60,000 nucleotides of DNA. Origin: Lineus longissimus (taxonomy: Eukaryota > Nemertea > Pilidiophora > Heteronemertea > Lineidae). The stretch spans positions 808,001 to 868,000 of the forward strand of contig NC_088316.1 in NCBI RefSeq assembly GCF_910592395.1. Reading direction: 5' to 3'. The notes beneath the pieces were generated by a model. That model searched no databases, was not told the DNA's origin, and saw only the letters and a list, made by a program, of their open reading frames with translations. A program made the translations under genes and the position numbers. The stretch's first letter is position 1, and the number at the start of each line of letters is the position of its first letter. Shown one piece after another: positions 33,280 to 45,676 of this stretch.

Positions 33280-34045
33280 AACTGACAAAATGAGACACAT
33301 CAGCGATTTTGAGCCGACAGTAGCTCGATAAGCGTTAATTAACAAAAAAACGTATCAGCTTATGAAGTATGGGACGCAGTTCGTATGATGAAGTAACGTG
33401 ATTTGATGTAACACGCAAGGACAGATGACAATTCCATAACAGGGAGATCAATACATGATGCCTCACCACAATCAGCATGATTCTGATATACGAAGTGAAA
33501 TTAATTCAACATCGATATCATTCCTCAGATTTGGCTATATTCAGTGAAACTTTCAGTTCGGAGCTACAATAGGATACTGATTCTGTATCCTAAAGGTTGA
33601 TCCAAGGCGCCTCTACCTTATAAAACTTCCTTGGTTGATCTTAGCGCACAAAGTCCCAAAATAAGCTTTGAACACATTAGCTAGATTGGTGATAGCTTCA
33701 AGCCATTGATAAAATGAGACTCTGGACAGCTTTCAGTAACCAAACCTGGGACCATTAGCTCTATGTACTCCCGTCACCAAACAAACAGCACAATAGTTTA
33801 GGAGTTGGATTTAGACCCATTGACAAAATGAGACACAGTTGAATGATCAAGTAAGTTGATTTGGCTTGATTTGATGATACCATGCAAGGACAATGGACAA
33901 TCTTATTACAGGCAGATCAATGCATGATGCGTCACTACATTCAGCATGATTCGGATATGCGGCGAAGTGAAATCAATCCCAATGGAACTGATATAGCGGC
34001 GGAGTTGCTTTTATTCAGTGGCGACTTTCAGTAGCTTAAGACATG
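33280..34045. repeat. Tandem duplication, about 540-bp period
   Basis: GACAAAATGAGACACA, GATCAATxCATGATGC and CAGCATGATTC recur in order at about 33,280-33,560 and 33,820-34,045. A shorter related piece (GATAAAATGAGACTC) lies near 33,709. Confidence 0.7.
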
Positions 34046-37015
34046 TCTTGTCAAGATTCGCATTGTCAACACGGGGGTCAGGCAGGGGCCAGATTACAAA
34101 TGTCATCATCAGGTACTGAAGTAACTGTACAATGAAATAGCTTTCGTTACGAATGATAAACGCAAGGAGAGTGAAGTAGCCACGAATTTGGTGATCATAT
34201 CACGCCTTCTCTATTACCTCTGATAAATCACCTCTTCTCCCGGGAAACTTTGTGTCTGCGAAGTTGCTTATAGTGTGGTTCAATTTACCATTCTGTCTGT
34301 GTACAAATTAGATTTGCTTTAAAATGTCGTCAGTGGTATCCATTCGTTTGATTCCATGAGGACAATTTTAAACAAGTTTGAATACTTGATATTAAAAACT
34401 TGATATTTTGTAACGATAAAATATATCATGCATGTACTCAAGCATGGTACTCTAGTTTTATGGACCTCCTTCTTGTTCTTCCTTCTCTTCGTTCTCAGTT
34501 TAAGATAGACAGTCCTGTTGCATGGTGACGAGTGCTATCGTCTGTCTAAATCCGTCCAGGTGACCGTAAAGCTTTACCGTGGCCAGGACGAAGTAAAACA
34601 GGCGACAGCATTCGTCACTCCTTGATGCAGGTTCAAGCCCCTCGCTCCTCGAGACGCGGGTATAGGAACCATCAACAAAAGTACAATGTACCTTGTGGTG
34701 GGCCTCATCAAGGCTAAGGGCGGAGCACTCTTCCAGCCTCCAGTTAAAAGACCACCTTTTTAATTGGCAGTATCATCACAAAACTGTCGAGTATAAAACC
34801 AGTCAGAAATGTCATTTGTAGTCAGAAAAAAGAAAAATATTCCATGACCGAGTCGACATCTCCATACCTCATTACTAAGATAGTTAGAAGTATCGAATTA
34901 CAAGCCGTTCACCGTGGCAAATTGGAAGTTCCCCGCCAGATAAGCCTCGTTATACCCTAGTGCTGTTGAAAATGCTTCGAAGGTTCAGAAGATGAAAATA
35001 CAACCAGTGACATTTCCGATATGATGAAGTATGATACTGATAGAAAGTTCTTGTTTTAAGGCATTAGTTATCGGCAACCATCTTGCAATTGGTAACAATG
35101 ATTTGGTGGCATGGTTGAAAAAACACTTAATATGTCAATTGTTGATCAAAGCACTGTACAGAGAAACGAACGGTGCGCCTGGAACATTAAAAGCGATCAT
35201 AATCATTATTTCAACAGAAGCCTAAGAAGTAGGCTTATCATCGATTGCAAACGTTCCCCTTTCAGACTTTGTGTTCGGAAGTCGAATTGACAAGGATAAA
35301 AATTATCATTTTAGACTTCGTATTCGGGCTTACAGTTCGCTCTTTCTGATGTAATTTATATTGAATGCGCCTGTACACTTATAGCAGCGAGACCTTCAGA
35401 CGTGTCTCCCAGTATCGACATGGCCAGTCAAGTGTAAAGTGGAGGACACAATGATAACTCTATTGATTACTCCAGTAATGGATGTCTGGCATCGCCACAA
35501 GACCTGGGACTAAGTCATAGTGGCTGTCTGCTGCGTATCAGCGAAGACAGCCAATATGACACTGGAAAAGGTCCTAATAAGGAAGCAACTTCAAAATACT
35601 ACATCGATCCCGATGGCCCAGTGGTTAAGGCTTGACCAGAGGCACCACCATCTTGGCCATAACTTGAATTCCGTATTTTACACAGCCGAAACAGACGTTG
35701 ATCAAAATGTATTATTGTATTTGAAGCATCTAAGTCTGAACTTTAACACTCACTTTGTCAACAACGGAAAACACTTCCAGGAACGAGATTTTCCTGACCA
35801 TTTTTGTTTTTGCGTGTAGTGAACACAATTCGTGTAATATAATTATTGTCCACCGATTTCTGCTCACAGAAATCCCTGAATAAGTTATAAGACTGGCCAT
35901 GATAAATAAAGACAAATGGTAACTGCCTACGGCCACTGGATTAAAAGTGATGCAGAAAAACCTGATCCCCACCACTGCCCCGACACACCGCTGTGAACTC
36001 TTGTAATAGAGTGAGTTCATAGCAAGCCATGTTGGATGGCAGAACAATGATCTGTCATGCCTGACTTAACTGAATAAAATGCTGTCATGGTCATTTGGGC
36101 TTTCTTTGTCTGCCCCTCAGCATAGCAGGTGATGACGTCACGTGAAACACTCCATACGGCATACCAGTGATAGACCTATTCTATGCATCACCGTCAATTT
36201 CTGTTTGTAGCGGATTATATTTTCACTCAAAGGCTTGGTTCGTCGCCCCTGAATGAAAAAATACTCCTTTTGAATTAGTTGTTCTTCAGATAACTCATTT
36301 CATATCAAACACCGCGCGTGTCAATCGATCGTGCAACCCTTATCGCGATAAAAAAATCTAGACCGCTGCCGCGAACGGAAGGCGTCGCATATTTTACATT
36401 CCACATTGCGATCATGCTGCGTTACATGATACCTATATTCCCGCGCCCTTCCGTTCGAGGCTGATCAGTCCAGTTCGATGCTTTAATCAATAATTTCAAT
36501 TTATTCCATCCCTTCGAACTTGCCTCCCATGATATTATTACCAATAGGTTTCCTTGGCAGAAACCTGAAGAATCAATTTCGAGGTAATTTTCTTTATGCG
36601 ATTACAGACATAGGATATGAGTTAGGTCAAACCGTGGCTATAAACGTCATTCATATTTCACATCGTGTTTTACCAATATTTCCATTTCATTTCAAGAGAA
36701 TAGCCAACAAGGCGGCCGCGGCAATGTCTACTGATAAGTTGGATTAATGTTGATGTCTTAGAAATCGTGATGGTTCCACTTACACTAAATCATCGGAAAC
36801 AGCTTTGAATGGCTAAGTTTCTGAAATGGTTATTTATTACAAATTGTTGGTACCGGAATTGCCTCAGCGGAACCAAACAGTGTTCTTCATCTAAAGAACC
36901 AGTATAAGTGTCGTCTGAAGAATATACACTCTCGAAATGAATTTCAGAGCTTTTGAGAAAGGCCATCACAAATATGTACCACTGAAGGTTTTTCGAGAAA
37001 GTGAAACACACCTCA
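34046..37015. other. Long stretch without recognised genes
   Basis: A possible decayed SINE lies at about 34,520-34,770 (B-box-like GGTTCAAGCCCC), and a short A-box-like CCCAGTGGTTAAGG near 35,615. An imperfect inverted pair CGAACGGAAGG/CCTTCCGTTCG sits at about 36,373 and 36,450. No gene called. Confidence 0.35.
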
Positions 37016-37311
37016 AAGCTTTTCCATACACCCTAAAGCTCTTTTCCATACAACCTAAAGGTCTATTCCATACACCCTAAAGCTCTTTTCCATACACCCT
37101 AAACGTCTTTTCCATACACCCTAAAGCTCTTTTCCATACACCCTAAACGTCTTTTCCATACACCCTAAAGGTCTTTTCCATACACCCTAAACGTCTTTTC
37201 CATACACCCTAAAGGTCTTTTCCATACACCCTAAACGTCTTTTCCATACACCCTAAAGGTCTTTTCCATACACCCTAAAGCTCTTTTCCATACACCCTAA
37301 AGCTCTTTTTT
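37016..37311. repeat. 22-bp minisatellite, about 13 units
   Basis: Unit TTTTCCATACACCCTAAA plus a four-base variable end (GCTC, CGTC or GGTC). The central units alternate CGTC and GGTC in a regular 44-bp higher-order pattern, while the outer units carry GCTC. The array is bounded on both sides by TTTTCGAGAAAG-like sequence. Confidence 0.93.
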
Positions 37312-37364
37312 CGAGAAAGAGATATAGAAAATAGACACAATAAAATAATATTTTGAAAAATCTT

Positions 37365-37430
37365 GGCTGTTTTTCATTTTCCCGAAAAACCTTTAGGGCT
37401 GAATATCAGAGTTGGCCGAAAAACAGGCTT
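37365..37430. repeat. Repeat family C fragment
   Basis: CCCGAAAAACCTTTAGGGCTGA then ATATCAGAGTTGGCCGAAAAA matches one arm of the palindromic element at 30,525. Confidence 0.5.
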
Positions 37431-38808
37431 TAATGTATTGTGATGCAATACCTGGCGGTACTTTGCCACTAAATATCATTAACACTGTGGTGTCTTCATT
37501 TGGTCAACATATTGCCATTTGCTATACCGCTATAAGAAAACGGGCCATCTCAAAAGTTCACTTAAGCTTTATCTCAAATTTCAATATCCACAACTGAAAA
37601 AAAGTGGTGCCATTGCCTTCCAACTTTTCAAAGTAATATTCAATTCATGGTCTTGTCTCTTAATATCTCTCTGCTTCTCGAGCTTCCAAATCGACTAAAC
37701 AATGCGACAATACAGAAGATACTTTGACAAAGGAAATATAGAAGGAACAGCATCTTAGAATATGATTCTTTTTCTTTTGTCTGATATCAGTCACACGATA
37801 TCATTATTAAAGCCACCGATGATAATCCATGAATCGTAGTAATTAAATGGGAAGTTTTGTTCAATCATAGGAAACGTGATACGAAAACAGATTTCAGTAT
37901 GATATGATATAGTGCCTGTGCCCTGCAGCTGCGATCGTCGCAAACAATTCATTTGTTTCATGTCATGTGAAGACAAGCAGGTACGTCAGGCATAACACCT
38001 CCTTTTGACTCAATGAATTATATTATCTTTTGTCTGAGTCGTCGGTTGACCCTTTTTCGCCTGTAAGATGATGATCTTTTGCCGCTGTGAATGACGGCCG
38101 CATGTTAAGTTGACCCGTGTTCGTCGCCCTTCAGCGCATGAAGCAAATTAGCAACTGAGAATAGTTAATTGTTCATCATTTGTCCTAACTGCTCATTGGT
38201 AATTATATCCAGAAGTTGACGTTCACTTTGTCTATCCCACGCCTCATTGTTACTGTTTTTATTTTCTTTATTAGTTCACTGAAGAACTAAGTCAACAGTC
38301 ATCAAATCAAGTAAGTGACGCTGGCAATTAGGTGTCAAATAAATGGCGACTATGGCCCCGAGGCTGACAGAGTCCTTATCATGCGCCATTTACATTATTC
38401 ATATTGATACTTGCCCTGTTGGATATTATTACTTTCTCTACGGCAGCCTTTGGCCAAGGCGTCGCTCGCTCAGTCATTTCACAGATTGGTCTACACGGCC
38501 TCAAGGTCAGTAAGGTCATGACCAAATTTTATCTTTCAATATTGAAAATGTCAAGTCAGCATACTTATGATCAAGATTGTTGACCATTTCTACCCGACTA
38601 GATGGTCAGCTATATGCAATATCATTCAATTGACTGCTTAACACGCCATATACGTACAAGCATGATGTCAATTGGCAAGTTAATTTCAAACCAGCTGTTT
38701 TTCCAATGCTATGATACAATATCGTTCAATTCATACTATACCATCTTACATTAACATTCACAAGAACAACCCAACCTGTTTGATATATCACTAGAAGAAT
38801 CATCATGT
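37431..38808. other. Stretch without recognised features
   Basis: No gene, array or TIR pair that I can support. Confidence 0.3.
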
Positions 38809-39015
38809 TCAATATATCACTAAGATCTACGAGGACTAATCAACACGTCCAACAAACAATGTATCACCATGCACAAGACAATCGGACCGAAATTCGGAAA
38901 TTCACGCTGAACGTTCTACCACCATGACCATGTATGCATAGGAGCGACCACACAAAAACGTGTATTCACCTTGCCCTATTGCCAGGAACTGACTACACTA
39001 CGTTACGTCATCACG
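38809..39015 (+). repeat. Dispersed repeat family D, copy 1
   Basis: Shares GTTCAATATATCAC at its start, GAGCGACCACACAAAAACGT in the middle and CAGGAACTGAC plus TTACGTCATCAC at its end with the copy at 43,640. The inner 100 bases differ between the two. Confidence 0.7.
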
Positions 39016-41800
39016 TAAGTGAATGATGTTATAAAGAGTATTAAACTACCATTCATCAATGAATATTACTACTGAATTGAATTGTTGACAGATTTGTTTT
39101 TCTTTGCCTATTGTATAAACAGTCTCGCCGGCGATTGGCGAATGCATAATGGTGATGATACACCGTCCAATGGGAAGTGGGCAATGCCGGTTTAGTTCGT
39201 GAATTATATTAAACCGAGATTGGCCAATCAGAGCGCATTGCCGCGAACTACAGCAAGTCGCTGGGCTTAAGAGTAGAAAAGAAGCGAATCTCCGCTGGTG
39301 ACGCGATATACACATGTATGTCCTTGCCATACCACCTGCTCTTTTATACGGACTGACATTTTGTCCAGTGTGAATATATCTGTCATACCTTTAGGCACGA
39401 ACAGTGTTCTCTAAGACCAAAGCAGATGAGCTTTAGACAAAGACGTAACGATCTGCCAGCGGGATACAGTGTACAGCGTCGCGATATTAACTTTGCGTGT
39501 TGGAAGTGCAGCTCGCAGTGCATGGTTTAATCTATATCGTGGCTCTTTCCGCCGACAAGCCGGCCATTTAGCGTGTCCTTCACCTTCATAAGTAGTCCCT
39601 TGCGTGTCGGAAAGAGCATCTATTCATTTCTCTGAGACCTGATATAGAAAATACCAGGCGGTGGTGCCAATTCCTGGTCAATATTAAGGAATGGATGCCA
39701 TCAGACCGACGCACAAGTAGCAAATCTAAAAATGTTTTCTTGGGAACCTGATCCAGATACATTCAACTGTTTTCATTCAGGTGGTTGTGGTCAGACCAAT
39801 TGATGCGATCACCGCCAAACACAGTACAAGAATTGCAGATGCCATGCGTGACGGGGAATGATGAGGTACCAGAAATGATGAAATCTGGTGAAAAAAATTC
39901 TTACAAAACATCATTTTGTGTAAGTTACCTGTAAGCAACTGCGTAACAATATAGAATTGCAATAGTCCAATTGCCCGCAGCCCCAACTCAGGATTCGCCG
40001 TCTCAACCAATATGTCAGTTCTCTCCAATACTTGTTACTCTGAAGGTTTCATATTATTCAAGTATAACTACTGTAAAATAATAGGTTTGAATGCTTGGAG
40101 GTAAATTTTGAAATCAAATTTATGCCATGACACTTTACGCGACAGGTAATAATTCTTACGCTCGCTAGAAATCGTATTATTTATTCAATGCGATAGTAAA
40201 TCGTGACATTTTACGACCGACAATGGAGCAAAAAGATAGATTGCCGGAAATCATAATTTTGTAAGACGACTCTTTAAAGGGGTTTGTCGTTCGTATTCAC
40301 TGGTGGCGGAAGAGTTGAAAATACACGATGCCGTTGTAGTGCAGTTATCATGCTAATGCTATATGCTGACACTAAAATAAATTTCGGCTTTGAAAATTTT
40401 GAACTTATGAAAAAAATTCAACTCTGAAGGATGGACACAAGGCCTGTTTGAAATTGACCTAGGCCTATGATAGTATCCAGGCCATGTGAGACAGTCCATA
40501 TCAAGTACTGTACATTAGATTGAACGTTTACCCGGAGACAAGAATGTGTTTATCAACAAGGGTCTGGCCGGAACTGGGGGACTGAAAACTTCTGCGACGA
40601 GTACTGATCTCGCCTACATTGACCTCTTTGAGAGCATGTATGGCACGAGGTGGAAGTGTATCATGACCTTACGACTAATAATTCAGAAAAAAAGCTCGCG
40701 TGGGATTGGTCGTAATTGTCTACATCTTATTTCTGCAGAGGTGACGATAAAACACGGCCCAGGCCGTGTGTATGGCTCTCCGGTGCCCACTTGGCATGTT
40801 TCGGGGCATTGATTCTCTCCTTTGAATGTAACTTAGCCAAAAATGTGCTAAATATAGCTCCCGAGGGTCGAATTTCAGAGAAAGGTCATTTATTCGTACG
40901 ATATGAAATGACCATTTGATCATGCCAAGAATATTGGCCCACAGACTGTACGTATTCACCAAAAGTATCTACAGCGAGCATACTAGTGGCCTTTTTTTTC
41001 TAGGAGACCCCTTTTGGGAAAAAAACCCAGAAACCCCTTGAGATGAAACTCATTTTCAAACTTAATCACAAATTGCCCATGTATTTTGCATAATGGAAGT
41101 TATGCTTATATAAAATAGCTGTTGATTTTAAGAATTTGTTATGTCGAACTACGTACGACAGAGGTGTGAGAGATTGTTTACCAGTTTCATTACCCACCCT
41201 GTTACAATTCTGTGGAGGCATCGGGACGTGTAATACTGCCGAAACAATGGCGTGATAGTAATTTGATTATTGATTTGATGACAATCAATCCATCTCCATT
41301 TGACGTTGATAGCGAATCAAGGAATTATCCACAAGGCACATTTGACAGATCAATTTGGTTCTGTCAGCCCAGGATAGACCTCCATCATCGCTGTCAACAA
41401 AGTCAACACGCTGAAACGAGCGTAGGATGGGACATCGTGTTGACTACGGTAATATTAGCTGATGCTGGAAGTGATTTGAGTTGATTAGGTTGAAGGCATT
41501 ATCGCGATCATTCGTTGTGGCTTTTGATAAGGGATCTGTCACCAAAACCGCTTGATAATGGATGACATTTCATCTGGGGGGAGGTTGGTAGCCAATTTCC
41601 CGGCCAAAAGTTTGTCTTTTTCACTTCCGGCATCATCCAAAATATTGTATGAAAATTGTTGAATCAGATGCTACCATTTGTCATTCGGATATAGATGGAA
41701 AATATGTCATCTCACGTGGCTTCAAAAGTTTTTTTTCCTTCAGGGTGGAGAGAAGCAAGTAGGGTTAAGTCACGTAAGTGCCTCACTCAATGACACAAGG
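39016..41800. other. Long stretch without recognised genes
   Basis: Holds a reversed family-R fragment (40,380-40,435) and a family-C fragment (40,985-41,060). A minus-strand frame near 39,855-39,790 reads like a signal peptide (MASAILVLCLAVIASIG) but lacks a usable donor. Confidence 0.35.
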
Positions 41801-41811
41801 ACAACACAGTG

Positions 41812-41872
41812 GTAATACTCCCGAGAGTCGAACCCAAGACCTCCTGATTATGAGCCCAGCACTCTCCCTTGA
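41812..41872 (-). repeat. tRNA-like SINE head
   Basis: The minus strand has a B box (GGGTTCGACTC) with CTCATAA as a putative anticodon loop, but the arms pair imperfectly. Tail and A box are decayed. Confidence 0.5.
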
Positions 41873-43639
41873 AGGAATGTGTCACACCTTCAACATATTT
41901 TGTTCTTCTCCTGTTTCATAACAATAGTAAATTATTTTTAATTTTTTTAAAATTTCGTTCTCTTCTTAGGAATTTAAGCTTGAGCAGAAATGCACCAGCC
42001 GATAAAGCGAGGGTAACATATTCGGCAAAGCGCTTGTGAATCGAATCAAATGTAAATTGAATACGAGCGCCAAACAAATGCTGAACATTATTTCAATTAT
42101 AATTTTGGTGTTATTGATAATATCAATGCGAGGCAAACAATTCCCCAAAATTATATTTCACTTCTTGTTAAATTTTCAATTTTAGCTTATCAACTCATTT
42201 CAGATAAAACTGGAGATAAACTAAGCTACATAAAGAATGGGAAATTGCTGTTAAATTTTTCATGACCGTTAATTGGTTTTCTCATTAGCTGAGTTCATCG
42301 ACATGAGCGTCTCATTTCACATGATACGAATTTGGATGCAGACTCAGGCTAGGGGCTGGCGGAGCTGCATCGATCGTCTGGTTTTTCAAGGCAGCAATTT
42401 ACCTTTTTTTATTTCTTCCTTTGTCTTGATTGGCTGTATCACAAATGGAAGGAACCGTATAAGACAAATGACGTCACAGGGTGCTTTGGGAAATCGGAAA
42501 CATAGACAAAAAATTCATGAAATATTCAGTCATGCTAAACAACCAAGAAAAACTCATTTTTCCAGTCAATGCTATCTGAGAGTAGAAGATGGCGGCCAAA
42601 ATCCAAAATGGCTGTCAATTACACACTTTGAATTGATACATACACGATTTTTGCTTGATTTATCACGCCGAGCAAGCTTTTCCTTGTTCGTATGAATCCT
42701 TAGTGGCCAGTACCCCAGGCGACAAAGCTTTGTCCTTGTTCATATAACCTCTAGTGATTGGTATGTAGCACATCTCACGTGTGGCTGGGAACGATATCCG
42801 TATAAGATAACACTGCGTGCTATATTTTCCAACTGAGCAGACTGGTGGCCAATTTTCGTTACGGAGTCCGACGTCACTATTTGACATCCTTCTGGTATGC
42901 GCACATATACCAAAACGCATCTTAGATTTGGGAGACGGAGTTTTATTCAGTCGTAGTAAATGGCAATTAGTGCAAAATGACCTGTAGGTAACCGAATAAC
43001 TATATCTTGTGACAGAAAGTTAACATGGTTGCTAATGGCCGCACAATAACCTTGGGGGATATTTTGAAGGCTAGCTAGCGTGAGCCATGGTCAACCTATG
43101 ATAACCTTTTGGCCCAAGGAAGTATAAAAGTGGTGTAAAGATTTTTAGGAACTAATAATAGAAGGTGTTGCTTGCAATTACAACGCGCGCTTTAATGTTG
43201 AAAAGTTAATTGTTTTTCTCACGGATAGTATATTTGAGTATCGGAGAAAGGCCCATGGGAAAGAGCAGACATCGCTTGATAGCCCTGTTCGACGTGGGGA
43301 CAAGTTTGGTTTGGCGTGGACACTTCTAAACAGTCGCTGAAACCATCTTCAGCAGACGGTTTGCAAAGATTCTGACGTATTTAGGAAATGTTAAACGAAA
43401 GCGGGGTTTGTCGGATAAATCAGGATCGGACCAACTATTCTCATTCCCCTATCACTCTAGCAGCAGCTACTATCCTAGCTTGGGACACGATCATCTCAGA
43501 ATAACTTAAATCCTGAATATCAATCTAAGAGCACGCTGTTACACGTCGTGCTGTTTTATCACAGAATCTCACGTGTCTTTTTACACAATGAACCATACCA
43601 AAGAGCCCAACTATATCATCAGGATTCACCAGTACTTCC
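41873..43639. other. Stretch without recognised genes
   Basis: A 140-codon plus-strand frame at 42,273-42,695 has no splice or family support. A small duplicated motif (CTTGTTCxTATxA) lies near 42,680 and 42,730. Confidence 0.35.
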
Positions 43640-43862
43640 AACGTATGTTCAATATATCACCAAGAATTGCGGCGACGATCAAACATTGAAAATACTCGAG
43701 TTTCGCACGCCTATCGTCCACTGGCTGGACGTTGGGCGTGCGAAACTCGAGTATATCTGCCCTACCACGTATCCATATGAGCGACCACACAAAACGTGTG
43801 TTCACATTGCCTTTTAGACAGGAACTGACATTTAATACATGCACTTCGTTACGTCATCACTT
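43640..43862 (+). repeat. Dispersed repeat family D, copy 2, carrying a hairpin
   Basis: Same outer segments as the copy at 38,809, but the middle is replaced by the 63-nt hairpin described separately. Confidence 0.7.
43692..43754. ncRNA. Pre-miRNA-like hairpin (candidate)
   Basis: Arm 43,692-43,711 (ATACTCGAGTTTCGCACGCC) is perfectly complementary to 43,735-43,754. A 3-nt internal loop and a further 6-bp stem close on a 5-nt loop (43,721-43,725). Size and shape fit an animal miRNA precursor. It lies in a dispersed repeat, so a transposon hairpin or siRNA source is at least as likely. No expression evidence. Confidence 0.35.
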
Positions 43863-44401
43863 GATCAGGTCGTTCTCTATTGTGAGGTACGTAGTAAAAA
43901 GGTTTGGCCAGAATAGATGTTTTGGTGGAGCACACAGACAATGCAGAGTGGAGAATGACAATGGGTGTTCAAACTGAACGCTTCCATGGGTGGGCAAGTG
44001 CATTATGCGTGCGCTGGCTTAAGGTGATGTAATAAAGTGCAGGTCATGTTAATAATCTCTGAAGTTGTGTTGTTCGCGTTTGGTGAGGTATCTGAGTTTT
44101 CTCTATTGTACTACGAGAGATGAGAGTAGGTTCACTGGTTTGACTGGACATGACGATATTGTCTGCGACTCTACTTCCGGCAGATATCGCAAGCTCGTTT
44201 GTACACTGTGATCTATAGTAGAGTAGAACATAGGGATGATCCCATAGCAATTGATGACGAAGACCAACGACGATCCGATAGAATGTGAATTGTTACCACT
44301 TAGCAGACTCAGTCGCCACATCACCTGTGCGTTTCCCTATAACATTGATGAAACCGGATGATGTATTTTTTCTTGGTCGCGGTCGAACACGCCATGCAGC
44401 C

Positions 44402-44937
44402 CACGTATATGGCTGGCGGGAGTGGACAAATATCTGAATTAAGGGTCGGGATAAATCAGATTTATACCACGACTATATTCATAATAGTAGACAGCCAATC
44501 AGAACCCCGCATTTCATGAATTATGGTGACCATTAAATCTGAATTATACCACGACATAAATGAATCAACCCACGACTATAATCGTTTTAGACCCACGACT
44601 ATATTCGTAATAGCAGACAGCCAATCAGAGAGCCGAATTTATGGACGGAAGTGCGATTTATGGACGCCGGAAGTGCGATATATGGACGCCGGAAGTGCTA
44701 TTTATGGACGCCGGATGTTAGAGATCCGATGTTTTGATTGGTTGATTTATGGTGCACCACAATTCTGATTTACTTCCGTCCTCCATAAATGACACTTCCG
44801 TCCACAATTCCTATTTATGCCGCGGCATAATTCACGAAATCCGAGGTTTTGATTGGTCGATTTATGGTGCACCACAATTCCTATTTATGCCGTGGCATAA
44901 TTCTGAATTCTGTCCACTCGCGCCAGCCATACACGTA
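44402..44937. mobile_element. 524-bp TIR element with 6-bp target duplication
   Basis: The element spans 44,408-44,931, with 21-bp TIRs (starting TATGGCTGGCG) differing at one base. It is flanked by the perfect direct repeat CACGTA (44,402-44,407 and 44,932-44,937). Inside are four direct copies of a TATGGACGCCGGAAGTGC-type unit, paired blocks with GACAGCCAATCAGA, and two copies of GATTGGTxGATTTATGGTGC. ACTTCCGTCC words occur in both orientations, so the element can fold extensively. Overlapping open frames are by-products. Confidence 0.88.
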
Positions 44938-45676
44938 CAGGTGCAGTGCTCGCACATCACAGTTCATTTACCGGGCAACCACAAATAAAGTGGAAGCGAA
45001 TGGTATTTATCTGCACAATGTGATTACGGTCATGTTTAAATCATTTTGTTTATACGCCATATTCCCTCGGTCTGGACCGTATTTTACTGCTTCCACCCAA
45101 GGGACGGACAACGCTAATGCTGGTGGCGAAATTGGTTCAAACTCATTTTAGTTGTATTGGATGCTGGACCCCAAAGAGATTAATCACGTTGGGCAAATAT
45201 GCGTGATACGGAGCTGTGGCCAGTCTGGCTCGAACAGATGGTTGACGGCTTCGCACAACTGGTAAAGGGGGAGGCAGTTATACGGGGGTATGGGGGAGTA
45301 TACCCCACACAACAGTGGTAAACTGAGGCCCCAGTGTTTGCCACCAGTCTTGTAATTGTTCTTGCTTCGTATGAGCAAGTTAGAGCGATCCAGCAGTGAC
45401 AATCTACCCATTATTGCTTTGATGTTCTCAGGGTTGTGTGACATGAAAGCCTGTTCCCTATTTCGCCAGATCGACCAAGACCACTATCATTCGCCACTCA
45501 CAAACTTCATATAACTCATATAGCGCGGGAAGGCTTGTGAGACACGATAACATGACTGAATGAGGGCGGACATTGACAGATGGGTTGTTGTCCCTGGATG
45601 ACCGTAATAACTAGATTGATTTTGTGAAAAATGTCAAAAATAACAACTTAATTGGACAAAATGATTCAAAAAATCA
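44938..45676. other. Stretch without recognised features
   Basis: No gene or repeat that I can support. Confidence 0.3.

Noticed and set aside
39790-39855. Signal-peptide-like minus-strand start (MASAILVLCLAVIASIG)
   Set aside because: The only GT after the hydrophobic segment is a poor donor (GTCTGA), the frame ends within a few codons, and no partner exon was seen.
42273-42695. 140-codon plus-strand frame
   Set aside because: No family resemblance, no splice borders, and repeated sequence nearby; likely chance.
44523-45151. Overlapping 79-100 codon plus-strand frames
   Set aside because: Produced by internal repeats of the 524-bp TIR element.
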